The position numbers and the translations under genes were made by a program. Below are positions 33,001 through 44,400 of a DNA stretch of 64,000 nt, piece by piece (within the stretch, counting starts at the first letter, position 1; each line of letters opens with the position of its first letter). The DNA lies in the NCBI GenBank assembly GCA_039602395.1, contig JBCNJP010000017.1, positions 97,378,713-97,442,712 of the forward strand, written 5' to 3'. The notes beneath the pieces were generated by a model. It did not search any database and had not been told where the DNA came from. It worked only from the letters and a program-made list of their open reading frames with translations. This DNA comes from Deinandra increscens subsp. villosa (lineage: Eukaryota > Streptophyta > Magnoliopsida > Asterales > Asteraceae).

Positions 33001-33270
33001 ATACGAGATTCCCGGTAAACAACGAATCGTGTACCGAAATCGCGTAAAAACCCGAAATTGCTTTACTTTCAATTCGAGACATCCAATTTGATTCCAATTA
33101 ATTGAAATTAAGTATATTAGTTTCGAAAATCAATTATAAATCATTTATATCCATTAATTAGGGTATAAACACCCAAAAAAAGTTCCGGTTCTCAATAATT
33201 TGCAAATCGGTAAATCGCAAAAGTTCAAAACGGGTCAGGTTTCTCAATCGGGTATTTTGCAAATGTCACA
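30089..33270 (-). mobile_element. solo LTR, family A, minus orientation (3.18 kb with inner MITE)
   Basis: In minus orientation it begins TGTGACATTTGC and ends GGTTGGGGTGTGACA. Perfect CTTTC duplications flank it (30084-30088, 33271-33275). It is collinear with the family-A LTR at 22666-25364 apart from an hAT insertion (30523-31039). It carries the GATACGC palindromes near 32625-32660 and TATATATTC near 32575. No internal domain, hence a solo LTR. It separates Copia integrase from RT. Confidence 0.87.
30523..31039. mobile_element. hAT-type MITE (517 bp) rich in GAGCTCG repeats
   Basis: Starts TAGGGGTGTGAACG and ends TTTACACCCCTA; flanking octamers CAGGCAGG and AAGACAGG match at six of eight. 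The family-A LTR at 22666-25364 lacks it. Both halves are dense in GAGCTCG/CGAGCTC, giving strong inverted-repeat potential around an AT-rich centre. Confidence 0.8.
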
Positions 33271-33275
33271 CTTTC

Positions 33276-35249
33276 TATATCCCAGCCCCGTTGAAGAAAA
33301 CATCTATGCTTTTGATGACTATTATGTTTAAGAAGCCCTAAAGTGTATAATCCATCTCTTCTGAACCATAGCCAATGAACGCACACTTCTTTAATTTTGT
33401 GTCAAGCTTGTATTTATGCATACCATTCAACTTAATATAAGAACTAAAACTAAATACATTCAGATGTCTAAGGTTGACTTCACGACTTTCCATTCTTCTT
33501 CCAGAATCTTGAATCTAAGGGGGACTAATGGTCCTCAATTAACTAGATAGGCGGCAGTGTTAACTACATCGGCTTAGAACATATTTGGTAAACTAACATG
33601 TAGCTTCATGATTCTGGCTCTTTCATTAAAAGTTTTATTCATTCTCTCAACTATGCCATTCTTCTGAGGTGTCTCGAGAACCGTCATCACCATCTTGATT
33701 CTATTTTCAACACAATAACTGGTAAACTCCTTGCTAACGTACTCCCCTCCATTGTCAGATCTCAAGCATTTAACCTTTTATGTTGAATTGTCTATGAAAG
33801 TGGCATAATAGTTTGGTCCTCCTACAAATAAGACCGAGGTGAGTCTATAAACATTTGAATGACCGATTCTAGTTTTCCTGCTTTTGGTGTCCTACCGCTT
33901 TTCACGAAGGAAACCCGCTTCTGCTTACCTAAAACACATGGTTCACAAAAACCACCCTCTACCTTCTTAAAATCTAGGAACTTTCCTTTAGCGGCTAGCA
34001 ACTTCATTCATTTCTCGCTTATGTGTCTGAGTCAACTTGATGCCACATAATGGACGAGCTCGAACCACCTGTTATAGCATTAACACTATCAACAAGTACC
34101 TCCACCATGTATAACGTGACTACCTTCTTACCACGGGCAATCACAAGATTTCCTCTAATAGTTTTCCTATGTCCTCTATCGAATGTGACATCATGACTCT
34201 CGTTATCTAACCATCCAATAGAAATCAGTTTCCTCCTCAAATATGGGATAACTTTGACATCTATCAAAGTCCATGTAGTTCCAAATAAGGACATTTAACA
34301 CGACATCGCCAATTCCTGCAGTATCTAGTGTATGATCATCAGCTAAACGAACTTTAGCGAGGTTACATGTTCGTAGACTCTTCACCAAATTTATACTGGA
34401 AACTAAATGAAACGAAACTCCAAATTCTATAATCCATGGCTTCGTTGATTTTTCAACGCAACAGACCAGGGCTCATCTGATTCTTTCCCAACTATAATAT
34501 TCACCTCTTGACTTGATGGTGGCTTAGCACATTGGTTTCTAAAGTGTCGACTTCCTTGCAGTTCCAATATCCTTCCTACTCTTCAACTAACTTCTACTTC
34601 TGAACTTCGAACTGCCCCTCTGATTACCTCCCTTGTCTGTCTATCTCTGCCTCTATATGCAACAGTGAGCTGGAAGATGTTACCAGAACTCTTTCGTCTG
34701 ATATCTTCACAGTCTCAAATCCCATTAAAGGTTAACTTGGTTGTTTCGGACATACTGTTGATAGTGGTCACTATACCTACCTAACTTTCGGGCAAAGACG
34801 ATAACAGGAATATGGCCTACACTTCATCATCAAATTTCATACTGACAGAAGTCAAATGTGAGATAATTGAGTTGAACTTCTTGATGTGTTCGGTCACTAA
34901 AACATCTTCATTCATCTTGGTGTTAACCGATTGTTTGATGAGGAATACCTTGTTTGATGCTGATGACTTCTCGTACATGTTAGCAAAGGCTTTCAAAACT
35001 CCATGAGAGGTCTTCTCACTAATGATATTGTGCGTGACACTCTTTAATAACGAGAATCTGAGAACACCTAAAGCCTATCTATCTAACAGTTCTCATTTTG
35101 TGTATGTTATCTTTTCAAGTTTGTAAGCAATACCTAGCATCAGTAGATGCAATTCTTTCTAGTGCCGTAAGTCATCCACCAGCATTCTGAAGAATCCGTA
35201 ATCATGCCCATCAAACTTCTCAGTTCTGATCTTGCTTTCTTCTGCCATT
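33276..35249 (-). pseudogene. Copia element 2 gag, protease region and integrase, decayed
   Basis: From an ATG near 35249 the minus strand reads gag (MAEESKIRTEKFDGHDYGFF, then many in-frame stops), a pre-integrase segment (about 34294-34019), CEPCVLGKQKR (near 33935), and integrase core (MRSDNGGEYVSKEF, 33765; TPQKNGIVERMNKT). The part C-terminal to the core (CAFIGYGSEEMDYTL type) lies at about 33400-33330. Each domain is recognisable, but the frame is interrupted many times. Confidence 0.85.
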
Positions 35250-35475
35250 TCTGACTATTTCGCTTAAGGATTTCAACTAACAATTTCTCCTGGGCGAGAA
35301 ACCTCTAGATATTTCGCCTAAAACTGGAGATTTTGCCTGAAATCAGTGATTCTGCCTTGAATAAAATACCTCCGGAAATTGGAAATTTCTTCCGAAATCA
35401 AAGGATTTCGCCCAAAATTTGAAACACAATGTTTTAACACATGATGGTTTCTTCTGAAAAATGCAATGTTTTTCC

Positions 35476-36053
35476 TATGGGTGTGCATTTTTTACACGAC
35501 CCGAAAACACGACACGAACCCAACCCGAAATTTGTAGGTTTGGGTTTGGTATAAACAGGTTAGGGTCTGCTTCGGGTCGAACCCGCGAACCTGTTTAGCT
35601 AAACGGGTCGAACTCGCGAACCTGTTTAGCTAAACGAGTCGTGTTTGGGTCGAACCCATCGGGTTGGCGGGTTGACTCGTTTAACCTATTTATGAAATAT
35701 TTAATATTTTTATATGTGTTTTATGTCATAAGTTAGGTTGATATTATAGCTTTTATCAATGTTTAAAACTTACAAAGAGAAATTTACATAAGTTTTTATA
35801 ATTAAAATATATTTATTTTACATACATTTATAAATTTTTGGTGTAAAATTGTAATTTTAAGGCATTAATATATTAAAAAAAACATAAAAATATCAGGTCA
35901 AACGGGTCGTGTTCGGGTCAACTTGCTAATATTCATGTCACGTTCGGGTTAATGTGTATCACATGTTTTTCGGGTTCAGGTTTGCGTCAAAATTTTCAGG
36001 TTCGTGTCGAGTTGACCCACTAACCTGCGAACACGACCCGTTTAACACCCCTA
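35476..36053. mobile_element. hAT-type MITE (578 bp) in the leader of Copia element 2
   Basis: Starts TATGGGTGTGC and ends GTTTAACACCCCTA; a perfect 8-bp duplication GTTTTTCC flanks it (35468-35475, 36054-36061). It has a tandem repeat (GCGAACCTGTTTAGCTAAAC, twice near 35587-35640). Non-coding. Confidence 0.87.
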
Positions 36054-36220
36054 GTTTTTCCGGCTGCAAAGATCGAAATTGTTACCTCTTTTTTATCACA
36101 CGACAGCAGCGATGAATGCAGTTGCCAAAATCAGCGACGATGATCACACAATTGCCCTGGACCCCGCGACCTCACCGCGCGAACAGGTGATCGAATCTAA
36201 AGTGTGCAAGGGGCTTCGCC

Positions 36221-36230
36221 TCTGATACCA
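36221..36230 (-). promoter_or_regulatory. primer-binding site of Copia element 2
   Basis: The minus strand reads TGGTATCAGAGG, the complement of the initiator tRNA-Met 3' end used by most plant Copia elements, five bases from the LTR end. Confidence 0.85.
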
Positions 36231-36235
36231 GTTCT

Positions 36236-36509
36236 TGAGGTATATAATCACGCACAAAATGTTTGATCGACAACGAGAAGAAAACAAAACAAAAACACGA
36301 GATTTAATGTGGATCATTCTAAAATGGTCTATGTCCATGAGCAGCAATAGGGTTTCTTTGTGTTAGGTGCTCAAAAGGCAAATGATTACAAGACATGACT
36401 ATATATAAAAAAGATCTAGGACAACATCAAGGTGACATCATGGGCCAAGCCCATTCTTTACCCATTGTGGCAAAAGAGCCATAAAGAGTAAAGTCCACCA
36501 TACCCAATA
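36236..36509 (-). mobile_element. 5' LTR of Copia element 2
   Basis: 274 bp, paired with 22352-22618. In minus orientation it ends ATATACCTCA before the primer-binding site; the outer end has mutated to TATTGGG. Followed by GTTAT, the right half of the target duplication. Confidence 0.88.
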
Positions 36510-36514
36510 GTTAT

Positions 36515-37576
36515 TTAAACCAAAATTAAGTGTATAGTCATATATTTTTTAAAATTATGCCTCATAGTTAAGGAAAGTAAATTGTGATTAGTATGGCAAA
36601 GTGTTTAGGAGAATTACGTGTGTTTTTGCCCTTCTAAAATACTTCTAGGCTAATATATATGCTAAAGCTTTTAGTTGTTAGCATTCACTAATGATTTTTT
36701 ATTATTGTTGCTTGTATGAGTTTTGATAAAAGAACAAAATATGAATTTGTTAGCTAGTCGTGTTCGTTATTTGTCATTCAGATTGTTAATTGCTAATGAT
36801 CAAGTGTGTATTCTTCTCTAGAATTTGAAAGAGGTTTGCCAAGATAACAAAATATGAATTTGTTAACTAGTCATGTCCGTTATTTATCATTCAAAATGTG
36901 TATTCTCTAGACTTTGAAATATGTGAGGTATTCCAAAGTTCTAGTGGTATAACCGCATGGATAAGCTCACACTAACCCTTCAACTTTGAATCCAATTCAA
37001 TATTTTCCTTGAGAGGTATCGGGAAGGAATTGGAATGGAATAATATCAATTCAGACATAAGAAAAGGTTTTCGATTGATTCGAACACTGTACCTATGGGA
37101 TAGAGGAAGAGGAAAAAACTGAATATTTCACATAGTGCTTTTAATCAATCTGATATATTTCATACCCTTCGCGCAATGAGAAAATAAGTCCAATTCTAAG
37201 GGATCAAACCTATGGGACTTAAAGAATAATATAAAAAAAGAGAAGGAAAATTATTCATATTAAATAAATCAAAATCAATAAAATAAGTATTTTTGTGATG
37301 ACCTTGATAAACATGATCATGTTAGGAAACTTTTAAGGAAATGATTTTTTACGAATGTTTTGAAATATGTTACTTGTAACTCAATAATGTAATGTTACGA
37401 CCCATCTAAATTTAAATCGTAATTGCAAAAATTTCAGAATATTTTAGTTGTTTTAATATTAGATCTATTCGGATTAGAATCATCTAGATTAGAAGCATCT
37501 AAGTATAAAGAGGAAGGTTATTTGATAAATCACCTCCAAATGATGGTTTTGATTTTTTCTATGCATGTATTTGCTA
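36515..37576. other. intergenic sequence with a possible plastid-derived segment
   Basis: No gene is supported. The stretch about 36975-37275 (including CTTGAGAGGTATCGGG and CAATGAGAAAATAAGTCC) has the look of plastid spacer DNA and may be an old nuclear plastid insertion. This rests on memory of plastid sequence style, not on an alignment. Confidence 0.35.
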
Positions 37577-37920
37577 CTATTGATATCAATCCGTGTTTTA
37601 CACGAGATGTCTTAAAAATGATATAATTAACTACTTAGTATATAAACTATTATTATATTTTTTAAACAAAAGCTTAAATGTAAAGGCATAAGAAATAATA
37701 AAACTTTTATTATAAAGTTCAATCATAAGATAATATATAACTAAAATCTTTTTATTAAGTTTAAAAAAAATTATATTTTTTATATTTAATTATTTAAAAT
37801 TATTAGTAATTAGTATGAGAGATAATTTGTATTTAATAGGAAAAAAAGACTAATATTTTAATGAGATTAAATGTGGGGATGACACGTGGTAGTAAACATT
37901 TTTATTTATTATATAGTAGA
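37577..37920 (-). mobile_element. non-autonomous Helitron remnant (minus, ~344 bp)
   Basis: The minus strand starts A|TCTACTATATAATAAAT, a typical Helitron 5' end, and has a decayed 3' hairpin (CTCGTGT / ACACGG) shortly before AATAG|T, where CTAG would be expected. No coding capacity; the short frame at 37423-37626 is chance. Confidence 0.55.
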
Positions 37921-38313
37921 TTTAGACACCAATTCACTGTGTAACTCCAATAAGGCGTATGTCACGCTTTAATGTGTGATATTAAACCACCAAACCAAAC
38001 CATAGACCGAAAGTTAAGCCGCTAAACCAGTTGATTCGATCAACTAACTACATGAAAACCCACAAAATTCATTCACTATGATATGATATTTCAAAAGCTT
38101 GAAAAATGGTATATTTGTCTTTTGAAACCACCACACGAAAATTAAAGCTGATACGTAATTTAATAACATGGAGTCACAAGTTGGAATCAGAATACAAGAA
38201 AACGCATCAGACAAACAAGCCCATGAATCTTCTCTTTACACTGCTCCCCTTCCTCACCCAAAATTTCACAACATGAAGTAGTATTTTCGACACGATTTTT
38301 GTGTAACATCTAC
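37921..38313. other. 3' flank of the AAK1-like pseudogene
   Basis: Holds the probable 3' UTR of the minus-strand gene and AT-rich sequence. Nothing else recognised. Confidence 0.4.
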
Positions 38314-39179
38314 CTAGAAACCCGCCCATCCCGCAGGTTGGGAACTCGACTTGCTTTCTTTGTTTTTCGAGTCACCAAAACACTGAGAATGATTCAAATG
38401 TGTGTTTACTTGAGAGCTGGGAATAGGAACTGCTGTGAAGCTTTCTGCTTCAAAACCCCAACTGGCTGCTGCTGCTGTTACTTCAACGGGTTGTTTCTTG
38501 TTCTGGTGGCCGTTTTTCGTTCTAACAGATTTAGAATTTGTTGTTGTTAAAGGTGGAGGCTCGGGAAAAGCCTGCCATGAGTTTTGGTCAGACCTTGGAG
38601 AGGTATTGTCAAACAAACCCTTTTGCAGCTCACATACTGTTCCATATTTATGATGTATCTCAAACAAAAAACAATCAAAAACTCGTATAAAATGACTGAA
38701 TGAGCAAGAATTTAGAGGCGGAAAAAGGATCCGGTCAGAAGTGATCAAGTCAAGCTGACCCAAAACAGATTTTATCTTTTGCTTATTTAATTAATCAAAC
38801 TGTGTCACCATACTAATAGTAATAATTTGTTTTAAAAGAATATATGTTTTATGTATTTTATATAGACTTTGGGCGACTTTTTCACTGTTTGACCTATTTT
38901 CATTATAGCTAAATTTGTAAAACTTTACCATTTTAGATTTTTTCACAATTTAAATTAGATCCACTTATCTGTAGTTGGGTCAAAACTGCAACCTACCGAC
39001 TTAGTATGGCAAAAGAATACACAACGGAAGAACCTAAAACATTTAGGACGGGTATGTAGATATGGGATTGGCTTATAAAATTTCATGGTTTGAACTGGGT
39101 ATAGTATTAGGTGATAACCATCTAATAACCCGCGTAGAAACAAAATATAGTAATATATTATTATATAACCTTAAAAATA

Positions 39180-39466
39180 GGGTTTTTACATATTCACATG
39201 CAGTTTTACTAAAAAAAAAAAAAAAAAAACTTGTACACAACTCGTTTGAGGCCAAATGGTCGTGGGGGGCCAAATTTGGGTCGTTTGGGTCTTTTTATTT
39301 TATTTTTAAATAAGGTCGTTTGAGCCAAAACAACCCCTTAAAATTCAGAGGGGGGCCCGGGGGTGGCTGTAATTTAAAAAAAAAAAAAAGACCCAAATTT
39401 GGCCCCAAACGACCCGTGTAAAAGCTGTTTTTTTTAGTAAAAGTGCCTGTGAATATAGCCACAGCC
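39180..39466. mobile_element. foldback MITE (287 bp) in an intron of the AAK1-like pseudogene
   Basis: Inverted arms GGCCAAATTTGGGTCGTTTGGGTCTTTTT and its complement, around a short centre with GGGGGGCCCGGGGG. A perfect 8-bp duplication TAAAAATA flanks it (39172-39179, 39467-39474). Non-coding. Confidence 0.8.
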
Positions 39467-40144
39467 TAAAAATATAATAGATGCCTGATGGGCTAATGGT
39501 ATGCTAAAGATTTTAAAAACTTGAAATTATTAATATTAATATGCAGTTGAGTATTCGTTTCTCGTAGTTTAGGTAACCTTAAGATCATGTATAGGGTAAT
39601 GGGCATCACAGTGGGTAATTTGAAACCCACGTAAGACCATAAACACTATGGGTGACGAGTTACAGGTACCCAACGGGACCAAGTATGGGACATTGGGACA
39701 CAGTTTTATAATGGGTTATGGGATAGGGTCATTGGGATAACCAAAACCTGACCCATTGTCGTGCCTATTAACATGATATGATCTACAGCAACTTAAAAAC
39801 AAACCGAGTGTGCGTGTGAAGGAAATCAACATGGAATGAAATGAGATTTTGAGAAACTTACCTGCTGAGAGGGGGACTCATTTTGAACTACGGGAGATCG
39901 GCTGAGTTTTGGAGGCAGATTTATTCGGTGACGGAGTTGTAGAACCAAGAGTTTGCTTCAGCTCATGGAGTTCTTGTCTCTGTGATCGACAAATGGCAGA
40001 TAACTTTTCATATTTAGAATTTAAATCATCTTTCTCCATATTAACCTGCGTCATTTGTTCCCTCAATCTTTCCACCTCAGCCTCTAACTGCTCTTCCTTC
40101 CCAGAGTCGATATTACTACTTCTAGGGCTGACTTTACTGATGCC

Positions 40145-40730
40145 TGTTAAAAGTTCATAGGTTCACATTGTCGATTCAATTAGTTCATTCTTGTGTTAGT
40201 TTTTTTTTTGTTATCTACTAATATTTTGTTGTTCAAATGTGTTTACATGGGCTGGTGAGATTTGGGCTTAGTTGCTGGGCCTTGGAGCTGCTGTTGGGCT
40301 TGGAGTTTCGAAGATGGGCTTGGAGTGCTTATAGTTGGCTTCAGTTAGGCGGTTAGGGATTCAGTCAGGCGGTTCACCCGATCATTTAGGCGTGTTTCTC
40401 TGTATATAAATGTGGTCTTAATCTCAAATTAGGGTTAAAAGGGTTTCACGGTTTATACAGCCGCTAACTGCGTTTTCTCTCTCGATCAGTCACTACACAT
40501 CTGAGATCGTTTCTAGGGTTAATATTCGAAGTTCATCTGTTCTTGATGAACTGAATAGTTGCTCGTTAGATTCTAGTTCTTTGTTGTATCGTTTTGTTCA
40601 CAGATCTCGTTGTTTGGAGTCAGTGAATGTTTGTATTGTTTCTGTTGAGATCTTACAGTGTAACTTCGATAGTTTCTGGATTCTTGACTTGAATAAGAAC
40701 CTCTTCGTGTTCTCCTTTACAAATCTAATA
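40145..40730 (+). mobile_element. 5' LTR of Copia element 3
   Basis: Begins TGTTAAAAGTTCATAGG; contains a TATA-type TGTATATAAATG near 40400 and a run of regulatory-looking TAGGGTT motifs. Ends before TGGTACCAGAAC at 40731. Confidence 0.87.
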
Positions 40731-41435
40731 TGGTACCAGAACTTGAGCTCTGTTTACCCTTCCCGTAGCAACTCTAGGGTTACATTTGGTGTCGCCGATC
40801 TTCTCTCTTGGAGGATCGGTCTGCTTCGTGGCTCCGTCCAGATTCCTTAGCGTTTGATAGTTCTTATTTCTTCCGCTGGTCGCGTCAGATCTAGGGTTTG
40901 TATCTTGAACCCTAGGTGTGAAGTTTGTTCTGGGCTCGTACTCTGTTGATTGGATTGCTGTTCGCTTGGAACAAGGCGTTGAGTGGCACGAAGTGAAGAG
41001 CCCGTAACCCTAAGTGAAGGTTACGGGTTGTGAAGAAGACCTCTAGCATTTGCGTGGGAATCATACTCTTGTCAGGAATTCGTAACCCTAAGTGAAGGTT
41101 ACCATTCCTGACACCATTGGGTGAGATCTTTCCATACTCCTGTTCTACTTTAATTTCTTTGTAGATAGATACAGTGGTGGACTGTTGATACCACCTCAGT
41201 GGCGGACTGGTGTAACTGCTTGTATGCAGTACTGGGGCAGACAATCCCGGTCTCTTGTGCCTAGTTCTGTGTAGTTTTCTGTGTTTTCTGTGCCCTATAT
41301 TGTTTGCCTTTTATATCACTGAGTTAAGAGCTTGAACTGCTAGCTACTGACTGGTGTGGAACCCTGTACATTGACTCAGTGATCCTTTGTTTTTTGATTG
41401 TTTGTGTGTTCTTCTGCTTGTTTGAATGATTAATC

Positions 41436-44400
41436 ATGACTGACGGTGATACTGGCTCTTCGGCCACTCTTGTGAGTAAACTTGATGCTTCTGATCCATT
41501 GTATCTGCATGCAAGTGATTCTAGTCATCTTACTGTTGTTAGCATTAAACTAAAGGGGACTGACAATTATAGGTTGTGGTCAAATGCTATGACATTGGCT
41601 TTGAAAGTTAAAAATAAATATGGGTTCATAGATGGTTCATGTGTTAAGCCAACTGATGATGATGTCTTGTCTAAACAGTGGGATAGATGTAATTCAATCG
41701 TACTAACTTGGATATTGAATTCTGTTAGTGATGAACTTTATTTGGGGCATGTTTACTCTAATCTTGCTTCTACTGTGTGGACCGAGTTGAAGGATACATA
41801 TGATAAAGTTGATGGCTCTGTTGTGTTTGATTTGTATCAAAAGATAAATAGTTTTTCTCAAAATGGCATGTTTGTATCTGAATATTATCATAAACTGAAT
41901 ATTATGTGGAAACAATTAGACCAAATTCTTCAGTTACCCAGTTGTAAATGTGAAGCCTCAAAACAATTTAATGATTTTAATCATTTAATAAAATTGATGC
42001 AATTTTTGATGGGTCTTGATGATGTTTATAGGTCTGTTAGGACAAATTTATTAGTCAAAGAAGAGTTACCCACCATAAAGGAAGCTTTTTCTATTGTTTC
42101 TAGGGAAGAGTCCCATAGAAACTCTAATAGTGGAACCACATCTTTTCAAACTCAAACTGTGGGGTTTATGTCTAAGCCAAATCAATTTTCTATAAATAAA
42201 AAGGGCAGTAATAAGGGGTCCAATAGTGGTCTAAAATGCACACATTGCAATAAAAGTGGTCATAGTGTTGATAAATGCTTCGAATTAATTGGGTATCCTA
42301 GTTGGATGAAGCCTAAGAAAAACCCAATTCTGTGTCATTGAATTCTTTATCTTCAGATCAATTTGCTAAACTTCTAAATCTGTTAGGTGATAAGGGTGGG
42401 GAATGTTCTACTAGTGGCAATGTTGCAGGTAGATATTTCTGCTCGTCTGTGTTTAATTGTAGAAGATTCACCTTCACTAGTTTACAGAATACAAATAAGA
42501 TAACTAGTTGGGTTGTTGATTCAGGGGCAAATCATCATATGGTGATGAATGATCATAATGTAATTAACAAAATTGATGTCTCTAATTTTAATGTAAGAGT
42601 TAAACATCCTAACGGTACCAATGCTCTTGTAACCTCAATTGGAGATGTAAAACTAAATGATCATGTCACTCTGTGTGATGTATTTGTAATACCTGAATAC
42701 CATGTGAATCTGTTATCCGTGCATAAGTTGGCTAGGGATAGTAAGTTGACTGTCTTTTTTGATGAATCTAAGTGTTACATTCAGGATTCTTTGGCAAAGA
42801 GAGTTCTGGTGATTGGTAACCAACTTAATGGTCTCTACTTGTGTAATGGATCTTATGAGTGCAATAAGGTGTGTAGTAATGTGTCTAGTGGTTCTGATTT
42901 GTGGCATGCCAGACTTGGACACCCTTCACAAGTGGTCCTAAAAGTTTCAAAAAATGAGTTAAAAATAAGCAACTTTGATGATGCATTTCCTTGTGAAGTT
43001 TGTCATAGGGCAAAACAACACAGGGAACCTTTTCCCTTGAATGAACACAAATCGAAGGAGTTAGGGGAGTTAATTCACTTGGATGTGTGGGGTCCTTACA
43101 AAATTTCTAGTAAAGAAGGGTTTAGGTTTTTTCTAACAATTGTTGATGATTTTTCTAGAGCTGTTTGGATTTACATGTTAAAAACCAAGAGTGAAGTTTT
43201 TTCTTGTGTCCAGGGTTTTGTCATAATGATTAAAACTCAATTTGGGAAAGTTGTTAAAACTGTTAGAAGTGATAATGGAACTGAATTTATAAATAAAAAA
43301 AATGTCTTTGAATAGTGTTACTCAAGGAATTGTTCATCAGACCACTTGTGCTTATACACCTCAACAGAATGGCATAGCCGAAAGAAAGCATAGGCATTTA
43401 CTGAATGTTGCTAGGGCTCTTATGTTTCAATCTGGTTTTCGTCTTAGGTTTTGGTCTGAGTGTGTGCTCACTGCTGCATATCTTATTAACAGAACTCCCT
43501 CTTCAGTATTAAAAGGAAAAACTCCCTATGAATGTGTGTATGGTTATGTGCCTGTATTAAGTCACCTTAGAATGGTAGGTTGTCTCTGTTTTAGCACTGT
43601 ATTAAACAACCAAAATAAGTTTGCTAGAAAAATGTGTTTTACTTGGTTACTCAAACCAAAAAAAGGGTTATAAATTGTGGTCTCTTGATAACAAGGTTGT
43701 TTTGTTTTCAAGAGATATCAAGTTTTATGATAACATATTTCCTTTTAAAGAAAATAAGGATAATAAAGATCAGTTGCATTCTGAAACCACTGATTTAAAA
43801 ATCTTAATTTTTTTTGAAATGTTTGACACGGCTGATCTAGAGACTTCTAAGGGGACAGATCCCAATGATGAGGATACCGATGGGGATAAAACTGGCACTC
43901 CTCATGGGACTCAGCCATCTGGTTTAGGTGATGAGACCACTTTAGGTAGGGCTGAGTTTCAGCAGCCTAGTAATACTGTTGGAAGTAGGGGATTGGGTCA
44001 AAATCCTGATAGTATTATTGTAGTCGGGGTTGATTCACAGCAACCTAGTGCAACTAAGCCTACTCCAGAAGGGGCTGAGGGTGAGGTTAGTGAAATAGAT
44101 GAAAATATTAATTCTGAGGGTACTCCTGCTGTTCAGGAAAACACTTCTGTGCCTCTTAGAAAGTCTACTAGGATTCCGATGTTACCTGTTAAATTGCATG
44201 ATTATGTGATTGAAGGCAAAGTAAAATATGGCCTTGAGAAAGTTGTTAATTACTCAAATCTTTCTATTGATATTTTTTTATTTCTGAGTTAAATAAAAGT
44301 TTTGAACCTAAATTTTATTATCAAGCTGCTAAAGATCTTAATTGGATTTTTGCAATGAATGATGAAATTGAAGCATTGCATAGAAATAATACTTGGGATT

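Larger units (their letters stand above)
22352..36509 (-). mobile_element. Copia element 2 (minus), ~5.1 kb, with five nested insertions
   Basis: LTRs of about 270 bp lie at 22352-22618 (3' LTR) and 36236-36509 (5' LTR), both sharing the GGGTTTCTTTGTGTTAGGTGCTC core. A perfect 5-bp duplication GTTAT flanks the whole (22347-22351 and 36510-36514). Removing the five nested elements and their target duplications (22666-25364, 26039-26751, 27317-29157, 30089-33270, 35476-36053) leaves about 5.1 kb, a normal Copia size. The coding sequence is heavily decayed, so the host element is old and served as a landing pad. Confidence 0.9.

Noticed and set aside
30089..33270. A full-length retrotransposon with internal region
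   Set aside because: No primer-binding site, polypurine tract, gag or pol inside; it matches the solo LTR at 22666-25364 along its length.
38435..38653. Plus-strand frames over the kinase C-terminus
   Set aside because: Antisense to the conserved exon ending QPAGWAGF.
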